From DRTC01 sp964521025 (GTDB taxonomy: Bacteria > Cloacimonadota > Cloacimonadia > Cloacimonadales > TCS61): a stretch of DNA of 64,000 nt. The notes under the pieces are model-generated. The model was not told where the DNA came from. It saw only the letters and a program-made list of their open reading frames with translations, and did not search any database. The stretch covers positions 16,771 through 80,770 of the forward strand of contig CAZFPK010000013.1 of assembly GCA_964521025.1 (NCBI GenBank), given 5' to 3'. A program made the translations under genes and the position numbers. Positions 1-7,974 of this stretch are shown one piece after another. How positions within the stretch are numbered: the first letter of the stretch is position 1; each line of letters begins with the position of its first letter.

Positions 1-1113
1 AAAAACGGACATTCTCAGGTTGCAAAGGCTTATATTTTATACCGGGAAGAAAAAAAACAGGAAAGAAAAAAAAAGGGGAAACACGATTCTATCTTTTCGG
101 AAAATATTCCCTGGAACAAGATCTGGAGAGTTCTCGACTGGGCAGTAAACCATGATCTGCATACGATCGAGAAATTGAATTGGCGAATCGATAATGGTGA
201 ATTCCCGGCGATCGTGAATGAATCGGAAATCGCTTATGAAAACGAAGTCTCGACCGCTGCCGAATTGATTATCGAAAAAAGTAAAAATCTTAAAATGGTG
301 ATGATCAGCGGACCATCATCCTCAGGGAAAACAACAACAACGATCAAACTTGAAACCCTGTTGAAAAAAAGAGGATTGAAATTCAAAGCCTGGAATGTGG
401 ATAATTATTTCTTCGACCTGCAAATGCACCCCGAAGACGAATTCGGAGATTTTGATTTTGAAACTCCACAAGCTCTTGACCTTCCTTTAATCAATGAACA
501 TTTAAAAAATCTCTTTGAGGGAAAAGAAGTAAGAATCCCTTGTTATGATTTCAAAACCGGAACAAGATATCTGGACAAAACTCCGATAAAACTCGATAAA
601 AATGAAATTTTATTGATCGATAGTCTGCATGGTCTTTTTCCCGGATTCAGTAAGGAAATTCCCGCTGAAAATAAATTTAAACTCTATCTCGAACCACTTT
701 TGCAGATGAAAGGACCTGATAACAAATTCATCCGCTGGACAGACCTGCGCATGATCAGGAGAATGCTGCGCGATGCTGCTCATCGAGCATATAAACCCGA
801 ACAAACACTGGAACATTGGCATTATGTTCGCAGGAGTGAAAAGCGCAATATCATTCCTTATATCAATACTGCTGATTTTATCATCAATAGCAGTATGCCT
901 TATGAAATCCCCTTGTATAAAGCACGCTTACTTAATGAGTTCCTTGAGTGGACAATAAAATATGAAGATGATCCATTACGGGAAGATGCGTATAAAAGAG
1001 CCCTACGAATTTATAACATCCTGGATGAGGTTGTCGAAGTCGAGGATGATTCTCCTGTTCCCGATGATTCGGTTTTGAGAGAATTTATCGGTGGGAGTTG
1101 TTTGGAGTATTAA
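1..1113 (+). CDS. ATP-cone + uridine kinase-like protein (5' partial)
   Basis: The frame is open from base 1, so the N-terminus lies outside the window; the TTG at 175 is internal. The first visible residues (GHSQVAKAYILYREE) look like the end of an ATP-cone domain, as in nucleotide-sensing proteins. A P-loop kinase domain of the uridine kinase/phosphoribulokinase type follows, with the Walker A motif GPSSSGKT at about 100 residues from the window edge and a DSLHGL segment resembling the family's Walker B region. The C-terminus is intact and ends at TAA 1111-1113. The likely role is ATP-dependent phosphorylation of a nucleoside or similar small molecule in the cytoplasm; the substrate cannot be read from the sequence. 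ATP-cone plus kinase architecture occurs in several anaerobic lineages. Confidence 0.75.
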   Translation, partial: KNGHSQVAKAYILYREEKKQERKKKGKHDSIFSENIPWNKIWRVLDWAVNHDLHTIEKLNWRIDNGEFPAIVNESEIAYENEVSTAAELIIEKSKNLKMVMISGPSSSGKTTTTIKLETLLKKRGLKFKAWNVDNYFFDLQMHPEDEFGDFDFETPQALDLPLINEHLKNLFEGKEVRIPCYDFKTGTRYLDKTPIKLDKNEILLIDSLHGLFPGFSKEIPAENKFKLYLEPLLQMKGPDNKFIRWTDLRMIRRMLRDAAHRAYKPEQTLEHWHYVRRSEKRNIIPYINTADFIINSSMPYEIPLYKARLLNEFLEWTIKYEDDPLREDAYKRALRIYNILDEVVEVEDDSPVPDDSVLREFIGGSCLEY

Positions 1114-1822
1114 AAAAACCTCACCTTAATCCTCTCCTAAAAGGAGAGGAAATAAACCACGAAAAGCCACAAAATAAAAAAGCAAATTTTTGAAATATCT
1201 TAATTGAAATCAATAATCCACAACTTCAGGTGTGGGAAAATTAATAACAGATAAATAATTTTTATCCTGGCAAATCTGTAAAAATCCGCGAGCAAAAAAA
1301 TTTCAAATCTATAAACGAGTCTGTTGATCAATTTAATTTTTTTAAGAATTTACTAGATTTTTAGGTTCTGAGCAGAAATGTATGGATTATATCAAAATTT
1401 GAAATTTCATTTTAATAAAGACAAGTTTCGTTTTTATGGAATTATATCTGCATAAACCACTTAAATGATTTTGATAATTTCTTGCGAAATTTGATCCCTC
1501 TAAGAAATACTCTGAATGAATTCAGAAAGGTTTTGCTGTCCTTTCATCTGCCATTCACTGAAGTGAAAGGTTAATGTTTTGGATTTTACCCCGTAGGATA
1601 ATAAGAAATAATAATTATCACAAATACTTTTTAAATATCCAACGGAGTGAATTAGAAATTAGATATTCGGATTTAGAAATTTTCTTAGCTTACCCACAGG
1701 TTTCTGCCGAGATCCGATTTTTAATGTCTTTTATATATACTCGAGTAGAGTTTGTGCTTGTATGACGATTTACGGAGCATGAAAATAGATCACCAAATCT
1801 CCAAATCATGAAATCAACAAAT
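1114..1822. other. Repeat-rich intergenic region
   Basis: No convincing gene is seen in about 700 bases. It holds a hairpin with arms CCTCTCC/GGAGAGG (1131-1149) belonging to a REP-like family with copies near 23305 and 61070. Fragments of the dispersed CCACGAA... / AATCCGCGAGCAA repeat lie at about 1155 and 1285, and a CCACAACTTCAGG-type hairpin near 1218. Two perfect palindromes have a TGAA tetraloop: arms TCTGAA/TTCAGA at 1511-1526 and TTCAC/GTGAA at 1554-1567. The latter sits inside an outer stem CCTTTCA/TGAAAGG (1540-1570). The 63-codon frame at 1574-1765 is low complexity and contains the TTAGAAATTAG repeat also found near 6550, so it is not called. Confidence 0.6.
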
Positions 1823-2416
1823 TCATAAATACTTTATCAGGTATTTTCTCAATTCTTTTCGATGTTTTTTTGCATCCGGAAGATATTTCTCCAATTCATT
1901 CCAGAAATCCTGGCTATGATTCTTAATACGGGTGTGAACAAGTTCGTGCAGCAGAATGTAATCCTGTAAATTGGAAGGTAATCTTATTATTTTGATGTTC
2001 AAACTGATATTGTTTTTGGAAGAACAACTTCCCCAGCGAGTTCTTTGCCGGCGAAATGATACTTTATTGAATTTGAATCCGTATTTTTTTGCCAGTTCAC
2101 AAAGCCGGTCATAGAGAAATTGAGCTGATTCCTGCACTTTGATCGGTTCGTTATTTCCACCATTCTTTCGAGCTTCTTTATCCTGTTCCCTAATTTTTTT
2201 AACTTTTTTTAAAATCAATTCCTGTTTGGATAAAATTAACTCTTTTATGGATTTCAAGGATATTCCTTTCGGGACTATCACTCTAATTTCTTTAGACGAA
2301 CCGGAACTAAAAGTTAGTCTAATCCGTTTTGCGCGATAACTTCTGACGAAATGAATTAATCCGAAATCTTTATAATATACTTTTTCTAATGTTTCGATTT
2401 TTTTCTCTCTTTCCAA
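1823..2416 (-). CDS. YgjP/DUF45-type zinc metallopeptidase
   Basis: 197 residues. The C-terminal half carries the YgjP-like (SprT-related) signature: RRQRTRWGSCS, then the zinc-binding helix HELVH, then a conserved NHSQDFW with the third metal-ligand histidine. This is the usual order in the M48-like DUF45 family. The N-terminal part has the family's basic beta-strand region (RAKRIRLTF...IRVIVPKG). The only start available is TTG at 2416, directly after an in-frame TAA, with no clear ribosome site, so a few N-terminal residues may be missing or the start may be non-canonical. It is probably a cytoplasmic peptidase of unknown substrate. The adjacent HDAC-like gene is on the same strand about 100 bases upstream. 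Confidence 0.8.
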   Translation of the reverse strand: MEREKKIETLEKVYYKDFGLIHFVRSYRAKRIRLTFSSGSSKEIRVIVPKGISLKSIKELILSKQELILKKVKKIREQDKEARKNGGNNEPIKVQESAQFLYDRLCELAKKYGFKFNKVSFRRQRTRWGSCSSKNNISLNIKIIRLPSNLQDYILLHELVHTRIKNHSQDFWNELEKYLPDAKKHRKELRKYLIKYL

Positions 2417-2520
2417 TTAGAAAACTTAAAACTTCCGAATGTACGAAGTTCTTCGGAATGTTGAGGTCTTTTTTAAACATCCAGCAATTGCCGGACAACA
2501 AGTTGAACATTCCGATGTTT

Positions 2521-3438
2521 TTAATCCGACATCATAGTCCTGATATGACAACAAACAGCTTTTGCCAGACCTTCCAGGTTATATCCGCCTTCCAGAACAG
2601 AAACGATCCGGTCATCACAAAATTCATGAGCAATTTCCATTACCATTTTCGTTAATTTGATAAATCCGTCATCCGTAATATTGAAACAACCGAGAAGATC
2701 GTTTTTACGACTGTCGAAACCGGCTGAAATGAGGATCAGATCAGGTTGGAATTTATAAGCGTTTGGAATCAGAATATTCTCATAAGCAGAAATTATATCC
2801 TCATCATTTGCTCCATATCGTAAAGGCACATTAAAATTCGTTCCTGCTGCTTCTCCGAATCCAATAATTTCCGGAAGACCGGACAGAGGATAATCATAAA
2901 GATTATGCGTGGAAAAGAACATAATATGCGGATCATCTATCGTAAAATCTTGAGTTCCATTGCCGTGATGATAATCCCAATCGATGATCAGGACCTTCTT
3001 CAAACCAAGAACCTGTTGAGCATAACGAGCCGCTATCGCCACATTACTGAAATAACAAAATCCCTCTTCCCTACATTCATTATGAATATGATGTCCCGGA
3101 GGACGAACCGCACAAAAAGCATTTTTCACAATTCCTGCCGCAACAGATTTCACTACTCCCAGAACATGAGCAACAGCAAGTTCAGCAATATCTCCGGTTG
3201 GTTCGAGATGTTGAATCGAGCGAATATGTTCTTCCGTATGAACTTTTCTGATATGCGGTAACGGATTTTCTATCGGCAGAATTTTTTCTAATTTATCATA
3301 TAAATTTTCTTCTTTCAATTTTTGCAGAATCGCTTTCAGTCTTTCCGGTGATTCAGGATGTTCCCATTCAATTATATGATCGAGGAAACGCTCATTGTAG
3401 GCAAAACCGGTTTTACTATAGTTTTGTTCCTGTTTCAT
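2521..3438 (-). CDS. Histone deacetylase-family (acetoin utilization-like) deacetylase
   Basis: 305 residues, full length for the bacterial HDAC/AcuC/acetylpolyamine amidohydrolase family. Motifs visible in order are RPPGHH (catalytic tandem histidines), GFCYFSNVAIAA, DWDYHHGNGTQ (zinc-ligand Asp and His), STHNLYDYP, SAGFDSR (second zinc Asp) and the C-terminal LEGGYN. All catalytic and zinc-binding positions are present, so an active Zn-dependent deacetylase is expected. The substrate could be an acetylated protein lysine, a polyamine or another acyl amide. The start ATG 3438 has a good site (AGGAG, 6 nt upstream). A hairpin formed around AGCAATTGCCGG lies in the 100-base gap after the gene. 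Confidence 0.9.
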   Translation of the reverse strand: MKQEQNYSKTGFAYNERFLDHIIEWEHPESPERLKAILQKLKEENLYDKLEKILPIENPLPHIRKVHTEEHIRSIQHLEPTGDIAELAVAHVLGVVKSVAAGIVKNAFCAVRPPGHHIHNECREEGFCYFSNVAIAARYAQQVLGLKKVLIIDWDYHHGNGTQDFTIDDPHIMFFSTHNLYDYPLSGLPEIIGFGEAAGTNFNVPLRYGANDEDIISAYENILIPNAYKFQPDLILISAGFDSRKNDLLGCFNITDDGFIKLTKMVMEIAHEFCDDRIVSVLEGGYNLEGLAKAVCCHIRTMMSD

Positions 3439-3635
3439 CTCTACTCCTGATGCTTTTTTGGAATTGGATTAATTGAAGTCAAGAATAATGGTTTGGAAAG
3501 TGAAAAAGTCTTTACTGAAATTATTTATATATACTTTTCTATTTATAAATTTTTCGTAAAATTTATTTAGAAGTTATTAAATCTTTTCTATTAAGATACA
3601 TAAGATAGGTCAGATATAAATACAAATTGATCTTA

Positions 3636-4274
3636 TTAATCACTACCTTCATTTTCAGGAAGACTTAATATTGGCTCCCCATTTTGTTTCAGAAACTTTA
3701 ATGTTTCTTTAGAATTATTTATCATTTTATAATACTTATTTAAATCTTTACTTTTATCTGAATCATTTTCAGATTCCTCTTCTTTTATTGGTTCAGAATG
3801 AATTTCAATGTTAAATCCCCTATCAATACGATTAGCAATTTTTTTTAATGATGAACGAAGTTCGATTTTTAATTCATTTTTCCTACCAGGATCATTTCCT
3901 TGATAAAATTCTTTCATAATTTTTGGTATTAAATCTTCAATACCTTTTTCCATAACATCTTTTGCATAATCCTCTATACCTTTCAAATTTTCTTTAGGTA
4001 CATTTTGTTTTTTTAATTCATTTCTCAACTTTTTAATTTCCAATAAATTTTTATAATTCGAAATTAATGGGGATAATGCAAATGTTAAACATGCGCCAAT
4101 TTCTTGTAAAGAATCTATAAATATACTGAAATCACTTGAAGATACCCCTCTTATTGTAAAATCTGGTCTACTTTCAGTTGAGATTTCTGCAAAAACATTT
4201 AATATTTTGTTTAATTCTGAAATTTCTTTACCAAATTTATCTAATCTATTTTTCAAAAAAATACGTGGAATCAA
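3636..4274 (-). CDS. Unknown protein, C-terminal part of a frameshifted gene
   Basis: This frame encodes 212 residues from a TTG at 4274, but it stays open upstream to a stop at 4338-4340. The upstream residues read IGIKADQLKPGECEIGVLIP, which look like real coding sequence. They continue the preceding gene (4301-4726) if the ribosome shifts -1 at the A7 run at 4325-4331. The joined product would be about 363 residues. Helical, charged segments dominate; there is one hydrophobic stretch (GACLTFALSPLISNY) and a glutamate/serine-rich tail. No family is recognised. It lies downstream of an HNH endonuclease and a HepT/MntA pair, so a defence-associated role is possible but unproven. Confidence 0.5.
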   Translation of the reverse strand: MIPRIFLKNRLDKFGKEISELNKILNVFAEISTESRPDFTIRGVSSSDFSIFIDSLQEIGACLTFALSPLISNYKNLLEIKKLRNELKKQNVPKENLKGIEDYAKDVMEKGIEDLIPKIMKEFYQGNDPGRKNELKIELRSSLKKIANRIDRGFNIEIHSEPIKEEESENDSDKSKDLNKYYKMINNSKETLKFLKQNGEPILSLPENEGSD

Positions 4275-4300
4275 AACTCCAATTTCACATTCTCCTGGTT

Positions 4301-4726
4301 TTAGTTGGTCTGCTTTAATTCCAATTTTTTTAAACCGCTAATAATATTATTAATAGCCGATTCTAATTCTACAACTTGTGAATGAATATCTTGAATTTCT
4401 TTCACAGCAATAGACGGTGTTATTTGATTCCGTGCAAAAATCAACTCCATTCTTTCTTTAAGTTTTTTTCCTAATAGATCTTTTGCTCCAATTTCGTCAA
4501 TAGTTTGTATCCATGTTGGCTGAAATTTGTTAACAATTGATGAATTTAAAGCATTATATATTCTTTCAATATTTTTACTGAAATTTTGTTGATGTTGCGG
4601 TTGATTAGGTTGATTAATTTGATTATTTAAATCTGATACTAATCCTTTTAATTGTCCTACTAAATTAGTAGATTTAAAATCATTTCTTAATTGTAAAAAT
4701 ATTGCATGCAATTTTTCTGCATTCAT
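4301..4726 (-). CDS. Unknown protein, N-terminal part of a frameshifted gene
   Basis: 141 residues from ATG 4726, preceded by an excellent AGGAGG site. The protein is helical with an asparagine/glutamine/proline-rich linker (NQPNQPQHQQN). In its own frame it ends ...GLKKLELKQTN. The -1 frame instead reads GLKK-IGIKADQLKPGECEIG and runs into the 3636-4274 reading frame. The junction sequence GGT TTA AAA AAA TTG contains two canonical -1 slippery heptamers in the correct phase, T TTA AAA and A AAA AAA. A programmed frameshift, a recent one-base deletion or a homopolymer assembly error would all give this picture. The gene follows the HNH gene by 118 bases. Function unknown. Confidence 0.55.
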   Translation of the reverse strand: MNAEKLHAIFLQLRNDFKSTNLVGQLKGLVSDLNNQINQPNQPQHQQNFSKNIERIYNALNSSIVNKFQPTWIQTIDEIGAKDLLGKKLKERMELIFARNQITPSIAVKEIQDIHSQVVELESAINNIISGLKKLELKQTN

Positions 4727-4844
4727 AATTTTCCTCCTAAATTTTTCATCCTTCAGGAAATCTCCTATCGAGTATTCAAGGGAACATTTAATTTCCTTAT
4801 TTTTCTGTCAAGAACAGATCCCGACAGAATCGCAGGAAAAGGAT

Positions 4845-5714
4845 CTACTCTAAATGTTTATTAATCAATAATCGCTCTTCAAGACCATTTGGATATTCAA
4901 ATGTTAGTTTCCGCTTATGAAAAATCGGATTAGTTTTATGAATAATTCGATGATGATTCGGGCAAATAATTAATAAATTGTCTGAATCATTATTTAATGA
5001 CTGAACGAATGGAATTATATGATGACATTCAACAATATTTGTATTATAATTTTTGCCAAAATTATTTCCGCAAATTTGACATTTATAATGATATAATTCT
5101 TTTAAAGCATTTCCTAATGCTCTATTTAATTTTCTTAATTTCAGTATTTTGTTTATTTCATAAAATCCAGCAGTATCATCAGATTTATTTAAAAACACTT
5201 CAACTTCTTCTTCTTGAATTTTATGTTCCTTAATTCCGAAATTAATTTCATTTTTATCATCTAAAGTTATTGAATCCAGATAGAATTCATTGAATATTTC
5301 AGTTCCATAAATTAAAATTGATTCTTTGAGATCATCAGGAACCGGGAGTAAAGAATTATCAGTTAGTGATCTACTTTCTCTTTTAATTTTCAGATATTTA
5401 TAAGTTCTAAAAAATATTTGTTTTAGTTCGTTACTTAATGATTTTGAATATCTTATTTGTAAAATATCTTTATGTTTTGGATATTTCCTTTTATCAAATG
5501 GCTGGTTGACCAATTTTGCAGAAAATTCTCTATTATTGAAAAATAGAGTAATCGAGAGTTTTTCTCCATGTTTTAAGTTTTTCTTAATCTGATCATAAAA
5601 TCCAAACTGATAAGTTATTGGAATTGAAAATCCTTCGTTTATGACAGACCAATCTACATCCTTTTCTAAAATGTATGTTTCATCCTGCAAAATTCCAGGT
5701 TTCTTTTCATTCAT
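4845..5714 (-). CDS. HNH endonuclease with N-terminal recognition-like domain
   Basis: 289 residues. The C-terminal third holds an HNH nuclease domain: a zinc CxxC (CQICG), then ECHHIIPF with the catalytic histidines, the N-D-N-L segment, and CPNHHRIIH. The first 200 residues form a separate domain (DWSVINEGFSIPITYQFGF..., DILQIRYS, FFRTYKYL) that I do not recognise; such N-terminal parts in single HNH proteins often bind DNA. This suggests a restriction-type or mobile-element nuclease. Its ATG overlaps the end of the HepT gene by 8 bases, so it is translationally coupled to the MntA/HepT pair. The cytosolic location and nuclease chemistry are family inference. Confidence 0.8.
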   Translation of the reverse strand: MNEKKPGILQDETYILEKDVDWSVINEGFSIPITYQFGFYDQIKKNLKHGEKLSITLFFNNREFSAKLVNQPFDKRKYPKHKDILQIRYSKSLSNELKQIFFRTYKYLKIKRESRSLTDNSLLPVPDDLKESILIYGTEIFNEFYLDSITLDDKNEINFGIKEHKIQEEEVEVFLNKSDDTAGFYEINKILKLRKLNRALGNALKELYHYKCQICGNNFGKNYNTNIVECHHIIPFVQSLNNDSDNLLIICPNHHRIIHKTNPIFHKRKLTFEYPNGLEERLLINKHLE

Positions 5715-6048
5715 TACTTTCTATGATCTTTATAATTTCTTTACGAAGATTAGGAATCTCATTTCTGATTATGTCCCAGACAATATCATAATCGACTCCA
5801 AAATAATGATGAATTAATTTATCTCTCATCCTTATAATATTCTTCCAGTCTATTTGGTTGTTCCGGTTTCTAAAATCATCAGGAAGTCCTTTTGCTGCTT
5901 CTCCAATTATCTCCAGACTCCTGACAATCGCCCTTTGTAATGTAGGATCATTGAGAAAATCATCCTTAAAGATATCTTCACTACTTGAGAGGATGTAATT
6001 TGTCTCTTCCAAAATATGTCTTAAATATTCAATTGGCAATTTTGACAT
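5707..6048 (-). CDS. hepT: HepT-like toxin (DUF86, HEPN RNase)
   Basis: 113 residues from ATG 6048, chosen because AAGGA lies 9 nt upstream; the TTG two codons earlier is too close to it. It has the HEPN signature RX4HXY (RDKLIHHY) near the middle and the conserved AIVRSLEIIGEAAKGLP helix typical of DUF86. HepT proteins are ribonucleases neutralised by di- or tri-AMPylation of the motif tyrosine by the partner MntA. The partner gene overlaps upstream, and the HNH gene overlaps downstream. This is a type VII toxin-antitoxin arrangement. Confidence 0.88.
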   Translation of the reverse strand: MSKLPIEYLRHILEETNYILSSSEDIFKDDFLNDPTLQRAIVRSLEIIGEAAKGLPDDFRNRNNQIDWKNIIRMRDKLIHHYFGVDYDIVWDIIRNEIPNLRKEIIKIIESNE

Positions 6049-6334
6049 TTTCAACTTCCTTTAAAATGTATGGCTTCAAATATGGACTGATACTTTCATT
6101 GGTAACTATTTCATAATTTGTTCCGAGATGTCGTTCAAAAAAGTCACATAAAGCAGTAAAGGTTTTAAAAGATTTTTTATCCTTCATAAACTTTACGAGG
6201 ATATCATAATCACTATCTTTTTTATCTTCATTGCGAACTACAGAACCAAAAATTCCGATAGAGTTTATGCCGAGATTTTTTAAAAATGCCCTATTTTCAT
6301 TTATCGATTTATAAAATCTTTCTTTTCGTGTCAT
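6029..6334 (-). CDS. mntA: MntA-like minimal nucleotidyltransferase antitoxin
   Basis: About 101 residues from ATG 6334 (a TTG at 6346 is the alternative). It carries the minimal nucleotidyltransferase motif GSX10DXD (GSVVRNEDKKDSDYD), where the aspartates bind the metal. The third acidic position would lie in NYEIVTNES or nearby. Length and motif match the MntA family that AMPylates and silences HepT. The gene overlaps hepT by about 20 bases and is the first gene of the run MntA-HepT-HNH-unknown, all on the minus strand. Confidence 0.88.
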   Translation of the reverse strand: MTRKERFYKSINENRAFLKNLGINSIGIFGSVVRNEDKKDSDYDILVKFMKDKKSFKTFTALCDFFERHLGTNYEIVTNESISPYLKPYILKEVENVKIAN

Positions 6335-6394
6335 CTTTTTTCCCAATTAATTTTAATCTGGTTATGTTTTTATTATTCATTAAATTGATGTCAA

Positions 6395-6585
6395 GAAGAA
6401 TGTTGGAAACGGGAAACGGGAAACAGGAGATAGGAGATAGGAAATAGGATTTAGAAATTTTCTCTCGTTTTTCGTTTGAGATTTAATCATTTTGTATTTT
6501 GGGATTTATTTATTATTTGTTATTTGAAATTTGGAATTTGGAATTTTATTAGAAATTAGAAATTCGGATTTAGAAATTTCCTTCT
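6395..6585. repeat. Purine-rich microsatellite-like and TTAGAAATT repeats
   Basis: The gap between mntA and the antiporter gene carries GGAAACGGGAAACAGGAGATAGG-type units (about 6410-6450). These recur as the last codons of the aminotransferase gene near 12125-12180 and near 50410-50460. It also carries a TTAGAAATTAGAAATTCGG unit (about 6549-6575) that recurs near 1650-1680. No gene is seen. Confidence 0.5.
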
Positions 6586-6586
6586 C

Positions 6587-7822
6587 TCATTTTCTTTTAA
6601 AACTCTTTAAAATAGCATATTTAGCGATTGGAGGACCGAGTAGTTCATTAAAGAAAACCGACATCAGGACAATATTTATCATTTTATCGATTTCCAGATG
6701 TATAGCAGCAGAAGCCTGTTCAATAATGGGGGAAGCCTGGACGAAAAGCACCAGTCCTATCGCAACTCCGGCTTGGGGTAATAATCCTAAACCTAAATAT
6801 TTTTTAACATTTTCGGAAACTTTTAGAGTAGATGCAGACAAATAAATCCCGAAGTATTTTCCAAAAGCACGGAGAATAATAAAGGTCAAACCTGCGAGTA
6901 GAACCGTGCTGTCCTTAAAAATGGAAAGACTCAATTCCGCTCCGGCAACTGCAAAAAAGATCGCATACAAAGGGGGAGTCAAAGGTTGGAGTGAGGACAG
7001 GATCTTGATATTTTTCTTACTCAAATTAATGAGCAGCATCCCGACTGTCATATTTGTGATCAATGGTGAAAGTTTCAGGCTGATGGAAATCGAGGTTGTG
7101 AGAAACAAAACACCGAGAGTAATGATCTTGATCTCGTTGATATTTCGCTTTTTCGAGGATGCAAAATGAATAAGGAATCCTCCTGCAATTCCAATTACCA
7201 GCGATGATAAAATTTCCAAAAAAGCATGAATCATCGATATTCCGAAATTGACATTTGTTTCTCCGATAATCGAGGATGATAAGGCAAAAGCGATGGAAAA
7301 GAGGATCACGGTTCCTGCATCATCGAGAGCAACGATCCCGTAAAGATAATCGATAAATTCCCCTTTAACTTTCAGTTTTTCAACGATAACAACAGTAGCA
7401 GCCGGAGCTGTGGCAGCTGCAATTGCTCCTAAAAGAAATGAAACATAAACAGGTAATTTTAAAAAGATCAAACCCGCAGATACAAGACCAAATGTCAGGA
7501 ACATTTGAGTAAGAGTAAGAAGAATGACTTTTTTTCCGTATAAGCGTAATTTATAAAAGGAAAATTCTCCACCGATGATCATGGCGATGAAGGATAAGGT
7601 TATTTCCGAAATAATGTTCAGCATGTGCATATTTTCATGACGAATGAATTTCAGTCCCGAACTTCCGATTATTATTCCTGCAAAAATATAACCTGTTATT
7701 GCAGGTAATTTCGCTTTTTCCGCCAGTTGCCCGAAAATATACCCGACTATCAACAGTAAACCTGCGCTAAAAACGATATGATGAACGAAACTTTCTCTGA
7801 TTATTTCTAAAATATTCAGCAT
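6587..7822 (-). CDS. CPA2-family cation:proton antiporter
   Basis: 411 residues, about 12-13 hydrophobic segments. The N-terminus has the usual GYIFGQLAEKAKLPAITGYIFAGIIIG stretch of Kef/NapA-type antiporters. ALDDAGT carries the paired aspartates of the ion-binding site in the middle of the protein. The length fits a membrane-only transporter; there is no C-terminal RCK/TrkA-N domain. The product should exchange Na+ or K+ for protons across the inner membrane. ATG 7822 is preceded by AAGGAAA. The gene stands alone between repeat-bearing gaps. Confidence 0.88.
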   Translation of the reverse strand: MLNILEIIRESFVHHIVFSAGLLLIVGYIFGQLAEKAKLPAITGYIFAGIIIGSSGLKFIRHENMHMLNIISEITLSFIAMIIGGEFSFYKLRLYGKKVILLTLTQMFLTFGLVSAGLIFLKLPVYVSFLLGAIAAATAPAATVVIVEKLKVKGEFIDYLYGIVALDDAGTVILFSIAFALSSSIIGETNVNFGISMIHAFLEILSSLVIGIAGGFLIHFASSKKRNINEIKIITLGVLFLTTSISISLKLSPLITNMTVGMLLINLSKKNIKILSSLQPLTPPLYAIFFAVAGAELSLSIFKDSTVLLAGLTFIILRAFGKYFGIYLSASTLKVSENVKKYLGLGLLPQAGVAIGLVLFVQASPIIEQASAAIHLEIDKMINIVLMSVFFNELLGPPIAKYAILKSFKRK

Positions 7823-7861
7823 TGATTTTCCTTTCTAAAGGATTAGACACAAAATTCGATT

Positions 7862-7969
7862 GTTATTCTGAGTTCTCTCCTTGCTTCTCTTACGAAGAAT
7901 CTATAACTTTCTTTTGATTATTTCGTTAGAGATTCCTCGATAGAAATATTGTAAGAATCCTCGGAATGA
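7862..7969. repeat. Dispersed GGAATGACA/GAGTTCTC repeat
   Basis: A roughly 108-base unit: it begins TTATTCTGAGTTCTCTCC, contains TTACGAAGAATC and GATTCCTCG, and ends CTCGGAATGACAATA. Its ends are inverted (ATTCTGAG / CTCGGAAT), so it can fold. The same unit forms the interior of the 13381-13601 element. In the opposite orientation it lies at about 22515-22627, and a shorter form is found near 28905-28975. Confidence 0.65.
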
Positions 7970-7974
7970 CAATA

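Noticed and set aside
1574..1765. 63-codon frame in the first intergenic region
   Set aside because: Low complexity, made of the TTAGAAATTAGATATTCGG-type repeat, no ribosome site.
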